A DNA stretch of 64,000 nt from Sphingomonas echinoides. GTDB lineage: Bacteria; Pseudomonadota; Alphaproteobacteria; Sphingomonadales; Sphingomonadaceae. Both the position numbers and the translations under genes were made by a program. Positions 7,115 to 16,049 of the stretch are shown here, piece after piece. The stretch covers positions 62,001 to 126,000 of the forward strand of contig NZ_JAPYKK010000008.1 of assembly GCF_029623395.1 (NCBI RefSeq), written 5' to 3'. Position 1 is the first letter of the stretch. Each line of letters starts with the position of its first letter. The notes beneath the pieces are model-generated. The model ran no database searches. It saw only the letters and a program-made list of their open reading frames with translations, and had not been told where the DNA came from.

Positions 7115-8509
7115 TCAGTTCTCGAACCCGGCTACCCCAGCCCCGGCAACCCGCAGATCCTCGACGAACCGTCCGAACTCGACTTCCGCCGCCGCCGGAT
7201 CGGGTAAGCGCAGAAGATAGCTCGGATGCACCGTGATCCAGCACGTCCCGCCATCGGCGAGCGCAATCGCCCGCCCGCGTTCCTTGCCGATCGTCACCAC
7301 CCGCCCGAGCAAGCTCCGCGCCGCGGTCGCGCCCAGCGCGACCGTCACCTGCGGCTTGATCAGCAACCGTTCCTGCTCGACCCACCAGCGGCATGCATCG
7401 ATCTCGCCCGCGCCCGGCTTGGAATGGATGCGTCGCTTGCCGCGCTGCTCGAACTTGAAGTGCTTGACCGCATTGGTGACATAGGTCCGCGTCCGGTCGA
7501 CCCCAGCCGCCGCCAGCGCGCGATCGAACAACTGCCCGGCAGGGCCCACGAACGGTCGCCCGGCAAGATCCTCCTGATCCCCCGGCTGCTCGCCTACGAA
7601 CATCAGCGGCGCGTCGACCGGCCCTTCGCCGAATACCGTCTGCGTCGCGTTCGCGTGCAGCGGGCAGCGCGTGCAGGCGGACGCCTCGTCGCGCAGTGCG
7701 TCCCAGGCGATCGCGCTGTTCCCGCCGACCTCGTCCCGTGCGCGTGCGATCATTCCCGACTCCCGTGCCTGCGCGGATGCGATCAACCCCGGGACCAGCG
7801 CGGTCTCGGGCATGTTTTTCCAGTATTTCTTGGGCATTTCCTTGAGCATCGCGCCGATCTTGACACGCGCCGGGTTGAAGATGGAGGCGTAATAGGTCTT
7901 CCACACCTCCTCAATCGGGTCGCCCGCGGGCGCATCCCCCTTGGCCGCGCCCGGCCCCTCGGCGAGCGTCTCGCCATCCCAGTGGATCGACAAATCCGGC
8001 GTCAGGATCGACCAGTGCATGCTGGCGAAGCGGTCGAGGAAGAAGCCCGCATTGTAGCGCAGGATATGATGCTCGGGCTCGAACCAGGCGACGTAGCGCC
8101 CCTGCCCGTCCTCCTCGATCTCGCGGAAGCGCAGGAAGGCGCGCATCTTGTGGATGTCCTTGCGCACCTCGCGCGCAAAGCCTTCGAGCTTGCGCACGAG
8201 CGGATCGGCCTTGTCATCGACCGCGCCGGGCCGGTCGCGCAACCGCACCAGCAACGTGTAGAGCAAGGCGAAGCGTTCGGGGTCGCTGTGCAGCACCGCC
8301 TTGCGCGCGAGGTCCACGAAAGCGCGCGACACGGAAAAGGCGGGCGCATCGCTCTGCGGCACCGGCAGATCCTCGCCGAACAGATCGACCGCCGCCTCTC
8401 CGACCTGCCACGTCACGTCCGCCGGTGCGACACCGCCTACCGCCAGCCCGCGCGCCGCCTCGCGCCAGCCATTGAAATCATCGGGCTCGGCGAGCTTGAC
8501 CCTGTGCAT
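7115..8509 (-). CDS. UdgX-type uracil-DNA glycosylase fused to a DUF4130 (TIGR03915) domain
   Basis: 464 residues in two parts. Residues about 1-245 match the TIGR03915/DUF4130 domain (FEPEHHILRYNAGFF, WKTYYASIFNPARVKI). Residues about 270-460 are a UdgX-type uracil-DNA glycosylase: CTRC (279-282), GEQPGDQED (306-314), FVGPAGQLFDRAL, TNAVKHFKF and the diagnostic KRRIH loop (358-362). In mycobacterial UdgX the loop histidine attacks and stays covalently attached at the abasic site; here it would be His362. Cysteines 279, 282, 373 and 423 are candidate [4Fe-4S] ligands. Second gene after the radical-SAM partner (33 bp gap). Expected to repair or trap uracil in DNA. Confidence 0.93.
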   Translation of the reverse strand: MHRVKLAEPDDFNGWREAARGLAVGGVAPADVTWQVGEAAVDLFGEDLPVPQSDAPAFSVSRAFVDLARKAVLHSDPERFALLYTLLVRLRDRPGAVDDKADPLVRKLEGFAREVRKDIHKMRAFLRFREIEEDGQGRYVAWFEPEHHILRYNAGFFLDRFASMHWSILTPDLSIHWDGETLAEGPGAAKGDAPAGDPIEEVWKTYYASIFNPARVKIGAMLKEMPKKYWKNMPETALVPGLIASAQARESGMIARARDEVGGNSAIAWDALRDEASACTRCPLHANATQTVFGEGPVDAPLMFVGEQPGDQEDLAGRPFVGPAGQLFDRALAAAGVDRTRTYVTNAVKHFKFEQRGKRRIHSKPGAGEIDACRWWVEQERLLIKPQVTVALGATAARSLLGRVVTIGKERGRAIALADGGTCWITVHPSYLLRLPDPAAAEVEFGRFVEDLRVAGAGVAGFEN

Positions 8510-8542
8510 CGTCCTGTTCTCTCCCGTTCGGTCGATGGACCG

Positions 8543-9790
8543 TCAGGCGAACAACTCCAGCTGCTTGACCTTGGGTGCAACGACCGGACGCAATTCCGCC
8601 TTGTCGCTGAGCGCCACCGGACGCCAGTCCTCCGCGATCAGGAACGGGCGCAGCTTGGTGATCGACACCGTCAGCCGCGCGACGTCCGCCAGATGCAGCC
8701 GCCGCCAGCGCCGCGCGGCAAGGATCGAGGTAACCGCTTTCACCCCCAGCCCCGGAACCCGCAGCAACCGCTCGCGCGGCGCGCGGTTGACGTCGACCGG
8801 AAAGATTTCGCGATGCTTGAGCGCCCAGGCGAGCTTGGGGTCGATGTCGAGCGGGAGCATCCCCGTCGTCTCGTCCGCCGCCGCCACGACTTCCTTCGAG
8901 GTATAGCCATAGAAGCGCATCAGCCAGTCGGACTGGTACAGCCGATGCTCGCGCATCAGCGGCGGGCGCTGAAGCGGGAGGACGGTGCTCGCGTCAGGAA
9001 TCGGGCTGAACGCCGAATAATAGACGCGGCGCAGATCGAAGCTGTCGTACAGCGTCGAGGCGCGCAGCACGATGTCGCCATCGGTCGCCGCATCCGCGCC
9101 GACGATCATCTGCGTCGATTGCCCCGCGGGCGCGAAGCGTGGGGCGGACTTGAACTTCTTGCGCGCATCGGTCGCGTCGATGATCGAGGTCTTCGTCTCC
9201 TTCATCGCATCCTCGATCCGCACCGCGGACTTTTCGGGGGCGAGCCGCTTCAATCCAGAGACGGTCGGCAGCTCGACGTTGATCGACAAGCGATCGGCGT
9301 AGAGACCCGCCTGTTCGACCAGCGCGGGGTCGGCATCGGGGATCGTCTTCAAATGGATATAGCCGCGGAAATCATGATCCTCGCGCAAGCTGCGCGCGAC
9401 CTCGACCATCTGTTCCATCGTGTAGTTGGACGATCCGATGATCCCCGAGGACAGGAACAGCCCCTCGATGTAATTGCGCTTGTAGAAGGACAAGGTGAGG
9501 TGGACGACCTCCTGCGCAGTGAAGCGCGCGCGGCGGACGTTCGAGCTCTTGCGGTTGATGCAATAATGGCAGTCGAAGATGCAGCTGTTGGTCAGCAGAA
9601 TCTTGAGCAGCGAAATACACCGGCCATCGGGCGCATAGGCGTGACAGATCCCCATCCCGCCATCGGTCGACCCAACGCCCTTGCTGTCGCGCGACGACCG
9701 TTTGACCGACCCCGAGGATGCACAGGACGCATCGTATTTCGCGGCGTCCGCGAGGATCGCCAATTTGCTCTGAACATCCAGTTGCGCCAT
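8543..9790 (-). CDS. Putative DNA modification/repair radical SAM protein (TIGR03916 type)
   Basis: 415 residues. The radical-SAM cluster motif CIFDCHYC (Cys70, Cys74, Cys77) should bind a [4Fe-4S] cluster and S-adenosylmethionine. A helix-hairpin-helix stretch near the C-terminus (RLLRVPGLGVKAVTSIL) suggests DNA contact. The family is known for conserved linkage to a UdgX/DUF4130 protein, exactly as here; its reaction is unknown. ATG at 9790 gives the conserved MAQLDVQSKLAILADAAKYD start and has AAGGAA upstream; a longer start would cross the SOS-type box. First gene of the repair pair. Confidence 0.92.
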   Translation of the reverse strand: MAQLDVQSKLAILADAAKYDASCASSGSVKRSSRDSKGVGSTDGGMGICHAYAPDGRCISLLKILLTNSCIFDCHYCINRKSSNVRRARFTAQEVVHLTLSFYKRNYIEGLFLSSGIIGSSNYTMEQMVEVARSLREDHDFRGYIHLKTIPDADPALVEQAGLYADRLSINVELPTVSGLKRLAPEKSAVRIEDAMKETKTSIIDATDARKKFKSAPRFAPAGQSTQMIVGADAATDGDIVLRASTLYDSFDLRRVYYSAFSPIPDASTVLPLQRPPLMREHRLYQSDWLMRFYGYTSKEVVAAADETTGMLPLDIDPKLAWALKHREIFPVDVNRAPRERLLRVPGLGVKAVTSILAARRWRRLHLADVARLTVSITKLRPFLIAEDWRPVALSDKAELRPVVAPKVKQLELFA

Positions 9791-9793
9791 GCT

Positions 9794-9808
9794 GTTCCTT
9801 ATACGTTC
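9794..9808 (-). promoter_or_regulatory. Candidate LexA (SOS) box
   Basis: GTTCCTTATACGTTC on the plus strand fits the alphaproteobacterial LexA consensus GTTC-N7-GTTC exactly (GAAC-N7-GAAC in the direction of the gene). It ends 4 bp before the radical-SAM start codon, so a bound repressor would cover the TATAAG -10-like sequence and the ribosome-binding site. Position in front of a DNA-repair operon supports function; an 8-base match can arise by chance in 64 kb. Confidence 0.65.
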
Positions 9809-9872
9809 TTTTCGCATGCTGTCGACGAAATAGCTGCGCCGGGATAAGACGTTGCCGGATTTGGGGGCGCTT

Positions 9873-11105
9873 ATGACCGAACGGTGGACGCAGCGGATCG
9901 ATCCGCGCTGGGTGCTTGCGCTCACCTGCGTGCTGGGCTGGGCATTCAAGGGGCATTGCGGCGCGTCGTGGGGCGGATCGATCCAATATGTCTCCGGCTG
10001 CTACAGCGACGCGGTGCCGTTCTGGGGCCTGCGCGGTGTGTCCGCGGGGCAGGTCCCGTACCTCGAGGCGCGGATGGAATATCCGGTGCTGACCGGGCTG
10101 CTGATCTGGATCGAGGGATTCGTCACCCGAAGTGTCTTTGGCGCGAGCGCCACCGCCGCGGCTTTCCTGTTCGTGGTGGCGGCGGTCAATGCCGCGCTCG
10201 CTTTCCTGGTGCTGCGGATGCTGCGGCGCGCGGGGGTCGATCGCGCGCGGCAATACGCCTGGGCGGCGGCACCCCCGCTGGTGCTGTATCTCGGGCATAA
10301 TTGGGACATGCTGGCGGTGACTTTCGCCGTGGCGGCGCTGCTGTCCGCGCGATCCGGCGATACGCCACGCGCGGCGGCACTTGCCGCATTGGGAAGTGCC
10401 GCAAAGCTGTTCCCGGTCCTGTTGCTTCCGTTGCTCGGGCTGGGCGCCTTGTTCTGGCGTGGCGGCGGCGGGGTGGCGCGACGGGTCGTGATGGCGGGCG
10501 TGCTGGTCGTGGTTGCGGTCGGGAGTTGGGCGTTGGTCAACCTGCCCGTCGCCGTTTTGGCGTTCACGAACTGGTCCGAATTTTACGCTTTCTCGTCCGA
10601 GCGGGCGGGCACGGCCGGGTCGGTGTGGGAAATCCTGGCGCAATCGGGCAGGTGGGCGACGACGATCCCCGAGCGCAACCTGTGGTCCGCAGCGCTGTTC
10701 ATCGGTGGCGCGGCGCTGATCGTCGCCGCAGGGTGGAGGCGGCACGGCACACGCCCCTGGATTCTGTTCGCCCCGGTGCTCGCGTGGTTCCTGCTGACCA
10801 ACAAGGTCTATTCGCCGCAATTCGACCTGTGGCTATATCCGGTGCTGCTGCTGACGAGCTACCGCCTGTGGCCGGTCGCATGGTTCGCGGTGGCGGATGT
10901 CGCGGCCTATTTTGCGGAATTCTGGTATTTCGCCGGGCTCGACGGCCAGCATCCCGCGGCAACGCTGTCCGATATCGCGCTGGCGGCAGGGTTCCGCGCG
11001 GGCGCGATGCTGTGGATTATTGGTGCAGCACTGGTCCGCCCGGCACCGCTTTGGATCGAAACAGGTCCGTCATCGACCGACGACGTTCATTCTATTGCAA
11101 CGTAA
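9873..11105 (+). CDS. Polytopic membrane protein, probable GT-C/GT87-like glycosyltransferase
   Basis: About 410 residues with roughly nine to ten transmembrane segments. Layout resembles the GT-C superfamily (GT87/mannosyltransferase-like): an early acidic loop EARMEYPVLTGLLIW and a late loop LTNKVYSPQFDLWLYP, a motif seen in GT87-like polyprenol-sugar-dependent transferases. The donor and acceptor cannot be told from sequence. ATG at 9873 is preferred, with GGGGG upstream, over a TTG at 9852. Divergent from the radical-SAM gene, so the SOS-type box lies between the two starts. Confidence 0.7.
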   Translation: MTERWTQRIDPRWVLALTCVLGWAFKGHCGASWGGSIQYVSGCYSDAVPFWGLRGVSAGQVPYLEARMEYPVLTGLLIWIEGFVTRSVFGASATAAAFLFVVAAVNAALAFLVLRMLRRAGVDRARQYAWAAAPPLVLYLGHNWDMLAVTFAVAALLSARSGDTPRAAALAALGSAAKLFPVLLLPLLGLGALFWRGGGGVARRVVMAGVLVVVAVGSWALVNLPVAVLAFTNWSEFYAFSSERAGTAGSVWEILAQSGRWATTIPERNLWSAALFIGGAALIVAAGWRRHGTRPWILFAPVLAWFLLTNKVYSPQFDLWLYPVLLLTSYRLWPVAWFAVADVAAYFAEFWYFAGLDGQHPAATLSDIALAAGFRAGAMLWIIGAALVRPAPLWIETGPSSTDDVHSIAT

Positions 11106-11151
11106 CCGACCCTACGCCGTGACGGTCGACAATAAATCCAAGGGTATTCAG

Positions 11152-11451
11152 ATGCGTAAACTCCTGCTCTCGCTCGCCGCCGCGTCGCTCGTCGTTCCGG
11201 CCACCATGGCCATGCCGACCACCAAGGCCGAAGCCAAGAAGCGCTATTACGGCCATTCGCGCCGCCACGTCCGCACCTGCCGCCATTCGAGCGGCACCAC
11301 CGGCCTCGTCGCGGGCGGCGTCGGCGGTGCGTTGCTTGGCAACAAGGTGCTCGGTGGTGGTGCGCTCGGCACGATCGCGGGCGGCGTCGGTGGGGCGTTC
11401 GCGGGTCGTGCGATCGATCGCACGATCACTGCAAAGAACCGTTGCCGCTAA
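11152..11451 (+). CDS. Small secreted glycine-zipper protein
   Basis: 99 residues. An N-terminal signal peptide (MRKLLLSLAAASLVVPATMA) is followed by a basic region rich in Tyr, His and Arg. Two glycine-zipper helices come next, GLVAGGVGGALLGNKV and GTIAGGVGGAFAGRAID, of the glycine zipper 2TM type found in envelope proteins such as SlyB. Probably periplasmic or outer-membrane associated; no specific role known. A strong terminator follows within 30 bp. Confidence 0.85.
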   Translation: MRKLLLSLAAASLVVPATMAMPTTKAEAKKRYYGHSRRHVRTCRHSSGTTGLVAGGVGGALLGNKVLGGGALGTIAGGVGGAFAGRAIDRTITAKNRCR

Positions 11452-11479
11452 GCGCCGGATCGCCCTGATCTGAAGGAAA

Positions 11480-11514
11480 GGCCGATCGATCGCGACGCGA
11501 TCGATCGGCCTTTT
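11480..11514. terminator. Bidirectional intrinsic terminator
   Basis: A perfect 15-bp stem (GGCCGATCGATCGCG and its complement around a single A, 11480-11510) followed by TTTT, with AAA on the other flank. It sits between the convergent glycine-zipper and pheT genes and can serve both. Confidence 0.88.
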
Positions 11515-11518
11515 CGAT

Positions 11519-13882
11519 TCACCCGCGCAGGCTCGCGCCGAGCTTCGCCGCCGCCGCGACGACCTTGTCCGCAACCGCCTTCAGTTCCGCCTCGGTGAAG
11601 CTCTTCTCGCCAGGCTGAAGCGTCACCTCGACCGCGATGCTCTTGTGCCCCGGCTCGACGCCTGTCCCGGTGAACACGTCGAACACCCGCGCCCCGACGA
11701 TCGCTGCCTTGTCCGCACCGCGTGCTGCGCGCACCAGCGCCTCGCCCGAAACATTGTCGGGCACGAGGAACGCGAAGTCGCGCCGCACTGCCTGCAACGC
11801 CGGCGGCGCATAGGCCGCACGCGCGAAGCTCGACGCGCGCTTGGCGGGGATCGCATCGAGGTACAGCTCGACCGCCGCCACCGGGCCATCCACGTCGAAC
11901 GCGCGCGTCGTCAGCGGGTGGACCATGCCAAACGCCGCGAGCACCGTCTTCGGCCCGAGCCGCAGCGTGCCCGACTGGCCGGGATGCCAGGCGTCGCCCG
12001 CCTCGCCCATCACCTGCAGGTTATCGACCGGCGCACCTGCCGCCGCCAACAGCGCGAGCGCCTCGGCCTTGGCGTCATAGGCGGTGAACTGCGTCGCCTT
12101 GCCGTCCTGCCAGCCACGTGGCCGCGCCTCGCCCGCCAGCACCACGCCGAGCGTCGGACGCTCGCCATCGGCGAGATAGCGCCGCCCGAGCTCGAACAGC
12201 CGAACGCCACCCGCGCCGCGCTTCATGTTGCGCTCCGCCGCCGCGAGCAGGCCGGGGAGCAGCGACGGGCGCATCACCTTGAGCTCCTCGCTGATCGGGT
12301 TGGCGAGCGTCCAGGACGCACCGCCGATCGCGGTCGCCTGTGCGTCCGACAGGAAGCTCCAAGTGATCGTCTCGTTGAGCCCACGCGCGGCAGCAGCCCG
12401 GCGGACACGACTCTCGATTTTCTGCGCCGGCGTCGCGGTCGGCTTCGCCACGCCCGCCGCGCGCGGCAGCGGGGTCGCGGGGACCGAATCGATCCCGACG
12501 ATGCGGATCACTTCCTCGACCAGATCGGCCGGGCCATCCACGTCGCGCCGTGCAGGCGGCGGCAGGACGGTCCAGTCGTCCTCGACCGTGAAGCCGAGCG
12601 CGGTCAGGATCTCGCGCTGGCGTTCCGGCGCAACCGCGAGGCCACCGAGCGTTTCCGCACGGGCCGGATCGTAGGCGATGCGCTTGCGCGTCGTCGGCGG
12701 GGTGCCCGAATGCGTCGGCTCGCTCGCGCTGCCGCCGCACAGGTCGAGCACCAGCCGCGTCGCGATCGCAAGCCCTTCCTCGAGGAATGCCGGGTCGACG
12801 CCGCGCTCGAACCGCGAGCGCGCGTCCGAGGTCAGCATCAGCGCCTGCCCGGTGCGGGCGATCGAGTCCGGGTCGAAATAGGCGCATTCGATCACGACGT
12901 CGGTCGTCTCGGGGGTGACGCCCGAATCCTCGCCGCCCATGATTCCGCCGATGTCATGGACATGCGCGGCATCCGCGATCACCGTCATCGTCTCGGCAAG
13001 CGTATAAGTCTTGCCGTTGAGCGCGAGCACCTGCTCGCCCGCGCTCGCCTTGCGCGCAACGAGCCCGCCTGACAGCTTGGCGCGGTCATAGACGTGCAAG
13101 GGTCGCCCGAGATCGAACATCACGTAATTGGTGATGTCGACCAGCGTCGAGATCGAGCGCTGGCCGATCGCGGTCAGGCGGCGGCGCATCCATTCGGGCG
13201 CGGTGCCGTTGACGAGGCCGGTCACGCCCTGCGCGTAAAAAGCGGGGCAGCCGTCGGTGTCGTCGGTCCGCACGTCGGGGCCTGCGCCCTCGCCCGCTAC
13301 GGCCGCATAAGCGAGCGGCTTGGCGGTGCCGAGCCCGGCGGCGACCAGATCGAGCGCGATCCCGCGCACGCCCATGCAATCCGGGCGGTTGGGGAGGACG
13401 TTGACCTCGATCACCGGGTCGTTGAGCCCGGCGTAATCGGGATAGGCCATGCCGATCGGCGCATCGGCGGGGAGCTCGATGATCCCGTCATGCTCCTCGC
13501 CAAGTTCGAGCTCGCGCGTCGAGCACATCATGCCGTTCGATTCGACCCCGCGGATCGCCGCGACCTTGAGCGCCATGCCGTTCGACGGCACCGTCGCGCC
13601 GGGCGCGCCGAACACGCCGACGAGGCCGGCGCGCGCATTGGGCGCACCGCACACGACCTGAAGCGGGCCGTCGCCGGCATCGACGCTGAGCACTTGCAGC
13701 TTGTCCGCCTGCGGATGCGGCGCGGCGCTCAGCACCTTGGCAACGCGGAACGCAGCCAGCGTCGCGCCGGGGTTCTCGACGCCTTCGACCTCGAGGCCGA
13801 TCCGCGTCAGCGTCTCGACGATCGTATCGAGCGAGGCGTCGGTGTCGATATGCTGCTTGAGCCAGTCGAGCGTAACCTTCAT
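11519..13882 (-). CDS. pheT: Phenylalanyl-tRNA synthetase beta subunit
   Basis: 787 residues, the usual length for bacterial PheT. It forms an alpha2-beta2 enzyme with PheS that charges tRNA-Phe. Seen in order: N-terminal [15 protein letters not shown]; tRNA-binding OB fold ([23 protein letters not shown] and [25 protein letters not shown] region); B3/4 editing module with [21 protein letters not shown] and [12 protein letters not shown]; catalytic-like core; and the C-terminal FDX-ACB anticodon-binding domain ([20 protein letters not shown]). The ATG overlaps the pheS stop by 4 bp. Confidence 0.97.
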   Translation of the reverse strand: MKVTLDWLKQHIDTDASLDTIVETLTRIGLEVEGVENPGATLAAFRVAKVLSAAPHPQADKLQVLSVDAGDGPLQVVCGAPNARAGLVGVFGAPGATVPSNGMALKVAAIRGVESNGMMCSTRELELGEEHDGIIELPADAPIGMAYPDYAGLNDPVIEVNVLPNRPDCMGVRGIALDLVAAGLGTAKPLAYAAVAGEGAGPDVRTDDTDGCPAFYAQGVTGLVNGTAPEWMRRRLTAIGQRSISTLVDITNYVMFDLGRPLHVYDRAKLSGGLVARKASAGEQVLALNGKTYTLAETMTVIADAAHVHDIGGIMGGEDSGVTPETTDVVIECAYFDPDSIARTGQALMLTSDARSRFERGVDPAFLEEGLAIATRLVLDLCGGSASEPTHSGTPPTTRKRIAYDPARAETLGGLAVAPERQREILTALGFTVEDDWTVLPPPARRDVDGPADLVEEVIRIVGIDSVPATPLPRAAGVAKPTATPAQKIESRVRRAAAARGLNETITWSFLSDAQATAIGGASWTLANPISEELKVMRPSLLPGLLAAAERNMKRGAGGVRLFELGRRYLADGERPTLGVVLAGEARPRGWQDGKATQFTAYDAKAEALALLAAAGAPVDNLQVMGEAGDAWHPGQSGTLRLGPKTVLAAFGMVHPLTTRAFDVDGPVAAVELYLDAIPAKRASSFARAAYAPPALQAVRRDFAFLVPDNVSGEALVRAARGADKAAIVGARVFDVFTGTGVEPGHKSIAVEVTLQPGEKSFTEAELKAVADKVVAAAAKLGASLRG

Positions 13883-14949
13883 GCGCCGACTCCCTGGCTC
13901 AGCGTGGGCACGTCGAGTGCCGAGAAACCGTAATGCTTGATCCAGCGCGCATCGCCTTCGAAGAACGGGCGCAGATCATCCATGCCGTATTTGAGCATCG
14001 CAAGCCGATCGACCCCGACCCCGAAGGCGAATCCCTGCCACTCGTTCGGATCGAGCCCGCACGCGGCGATCACCTTGGGGTGGACCATCCCGCTGCCGAG
14101 CAACTCCATCCAGCCCTCGGACCCGCCGAGCACGCGGCGGCCCTTTTCCATCGTCCAGCCGACATCGACCTCGGCCGAGGGTTCGGTGAACGGGAAGTAG
14201 CTCGGGCGCAGGCGGAGCACGATGTCGTCGCGCTCGAAGAACGCCTTGAGGAAGGTCTCGAGCGTCCATTTGAGATGGCCGAGCGTGATCCCCTTGTCGA
14301 TCACCAGCCCCTCGATCTGGTGGAACATCGGCGTGTGCGTCGCGTCCCAGTCCGAGCGATAGACGCGGCCCGGCGCGATGATACGGATCGGCGGCTCCTG
14401 CCCCATCATCGTGCGGATCTGCACGGGGGAAGTGTGCGTGCGGAGCACCTTGGCCTCCTCGCCCTCCCTCGCCTTCAGGTAGAAGGTGTCGTGCATCGCG
14501 CGTGCGGGATGGCTCTCGGGCATGTTGAGCGCGGTGAAATTGTGCCACTGGTCCTCGATCTCGGGCCCGGTCGCGACCGCGAAGCCCAGATCGGCGAAGA
14601 TCTCTGCCATCTCGTCGAGCACCTGGCTGACCGGATGCACCGACCCGTGCGGGGCGGCGTCGGCGGGGAGCGTCATGTCGAGCGTCTCGCGTGCGAGGCG
14701 TTCGTCGAGCTCGGTGCGGTCGAGTGCGGCCTTGCGCGCGGTGATCGCGGAGGTCACCGCCTCGCGCACGCGCTGGATGCGCGGGCCCTGCTCGAGCCGC
14801 TCGTCGGGCGACATCTTGCCGAGCGTCTTCAGGAGCGCGGTAATGCTGCCCTGTTTGCCGAGCAGCGCGACGCGGAGCGTTTCCAGCGTGGTCGCGTCGG
14901 CCTGGCCGATCGACGGCAACTGCGATTCTATCTCGGCAAGGTCAGCCAC
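13879..14949 (-). CDS. pheS: Phenylalanyl-tRNA synthetase alpha subunit
   Basis: About 356 residues. Class II synthetase catalytic subunit: N-terminal coiled coil ([23 protein letters not shown]), then [55 protein letters not shown] and [17 protein letters not shown] at 14949 is chosen because GGAG lies 6 bp upstream. An in-frame ATG at 14964 has no ribosome-binding site and falls inside a repetitive palindrome. Operon with pheT; 332 bp separate it from rplT. Confidence 0.95.
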   Translation of the reverse strand: MADLAEIESQLPSIGQADATTLETLRVALLGKQGSITALLKTLGKMSPDERLEQGPRIQRVREAVTSAITARKAALDRTELDERLARETLDMTLPADAAPHGSVHPVSQVLDEMAEIFADLGFAVATGPEIEDQWHNFTALNMPESHPARAMHDTFYLKAREGEEAKVLRTHTSPVQIRTMMGQEPPIRIIAPGRVYRSDWDATHTPMFHQIEGLVIDKGITLGHLKWTLETFLKAFFERDDIVLRLRPSYFPFTEPSAEVDVGWTMEKGRRVLGGSEGWMELLGSGMVHPKVIAACGLDPNEWQGFAFGVGVDRLAMLKYGMDDLRPFFEGDARWIKHYGFSALDVPTLSQGVGA

Positions 14950-14958
14950 ACATATCTC

Positions 14959-14980
14959 CGTCATTCCCGCAAAGGCGGGA
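14959..14980. repeat. REP-like palindrome CGTCATTCCCGC/GGCGGGA
   Basis: CCCGC-AAAG-GCGGG stem directly upstream of pheS, preceded by CGTCATT, resembling widespread extragenic palindromes. With 15101-15192 it accounts for much of the 332-bp rplT-pheS gap (14965-15296); nothing gene-like is seen in the rest of that gap. Confidence 0.65.
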
Positions 14981-15100
14981 AGCCATTATGGGTGACGCCG
15001 TAGCGGGAGGGGAAGCCCTTGATCAACCCTGCGCGGTGCTGATGCAGCCGGCCAGGGAGGGTCGAGGTAACACCGACGCACAGCTGTCCTTCAATCCTCC

Positions 15101-15192
15101 CGTCATCCTGAACGCGTTTCAGGATCCAGACCTTCACGAGTCCGGACTGGGCCTGTTGCGCGGTGGATGCTGAAACGAGTTCAGCATGACGG
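15101..15192. repeat. Dispersed repeat with palindromic ends, copy 1
   Basis: About 92 bp. The left end is a stem CGTCATCCTGAAC...GTTTCAGGATCC and the right end a stem GGATGCTGAAACGAGTTCAGCATGACG. The right end is base-for-base repeated at 48913-48940, and the overall layout matches the element at 48845-48940. Looks like a non-coding MITE/BIME-type extragenic repeat. Confidence 0.8.
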
Positions 15193-15296
15193 CAGCTTTG
15201 GGTGCGCGGGATTACCGCCAGAGCCCCCCAAGACAGAGAAAGGGCGCCGGTGCTGCCACCGACGCCCCAAATCTCAGTCTCGCAAACAGGTCGCCC

Positions 15297-15662
15297 TCAG
15301 GCAGCCTGGGGCAGAGCCGCCTTCGCCTGCGCGATGATGGCGCTAAATGCGGCACCTTCGTGCATCGCGAGATCCGCGAGGACCTTGCGGTCGAGTTCGA
15401 CGCCGGCGAGCTTCAGGCCATGCATGAAGACGCCGTAGGTCAGACCCTCGACGCGGACCGCTGCGTTGATACGCTGGATCCACAGAGCCCGGAAGTTGCG
15501 CTTCTTAACCTTGCGGTCGCGATACGCATACTGCCCGGCCTTCTCGACCGCCTGACGGGCGATACGGATCGTGTTCTTGCGACGGCCATAATAGCCCTTC
15601 GCCAGATTGAGGATCCGCTTGTGCTTTGCGTGGGTGGTTACACCCCGTTTTACGCGTGCCAT
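15297..15662 (-). CDS. rplT: 50S ribosomal protein L20
   Basis: 121 residues, typical L20: [41 protein letters not shown] N-terminal basic extension, then [10 protein letters not shown] and [24 protein letters not shown]. Binds 23S rRNA early in large-subunit assembly. Follows rpmI by 17 bp; infC, which often precedes this pair, is not present here. Confidence 0.98.
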   Translation of the reverse strand: MARVKRGVTTHAKHKRILNLAKGYYGRRKNTIRIARQAVEKAGQYAYRDRKVKKRNFRALWIQRINAAVRVEGLTYGVFMHGLKLAGVELDRKVLADLAMHEGAAFSAIIAQAKAALPQAA

Positions 15663-15679
15663 TCTCTAATCCCTCCGAT

Positions 15680-15883
15680 TCAGCCGAGACCGTAAGGCGC
15701 CCACGCCTTAACGGTGGCCGTGTCGGCCTTGGACAGCACCTTGGTGCGGCGATTCTGGCGAATGTACTTGGCGTTGTGGCTCATCAACCGGTGACGCTTG
15801 CCAGCGACGCCGTGCTTCAGCAGGCCGGATGCGGTGAGCTTGAAGCGCTTTTTAACGCCGCTCTTCGTCTTGAGTTTGGGCAT
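15680..15883 (-). CDS. rpmI: 50S ribosomal protein L35
   Basis: 67 residues with the L35 signature MPKLKTKSGVKKRFKLTASG and later HRLMSHNAKYIRQNR. First gene of rpmI-rplT, a strongly basic small ribosomal protein. Its promoter must lie in 15884-16049, a region without another gene. Confidence 0.98.
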   Translation of the reverse strand: MPKLKTKSGVKKRFKLTASGLLKHGVAGKRHRLMSHNAKYIRQNRRTKVLSKADTATVKAWAPYGLG

Positions 15884-16049
15884 TTTCGTCCTTTCAGTTT
15901 TGCGACGATCTATGAACGGCCACGGCAGCCCATACCGGCCGGGCAGTTCCTCTTACTCGCAGGAAAGCGGGCGCATACCTGCCCCCCCCGGAAAACGCAA
16001 CCGCAGATCTGTCGAGGAACGATTACGGCTGGCGAACGGTTTGACCGCG

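Noticed and set aside
7226..9847. Long plus-strand open frame of 873 codons across the UdgX and radical-SAM genes
   Set aside because: It is antisense to two clearly identified genes, Arg-rich, without a recognisable domain; typical of high-GC mirror frames.
9372..10820. Minus-strand open frame of 482 codons across the GT-C type membrane protein
   Set aside because: Very rich in Arg, Gln, His and Pro with no hydrophobic or domain pattern; the opposite strand has consistent transmembrane segments.
15798..16049. N-terminal extension of the AsmA-like protein
   Set aside because: It would be read antisense through rpmI; the conserved protein begins near 16050 just before its membrane anchor.
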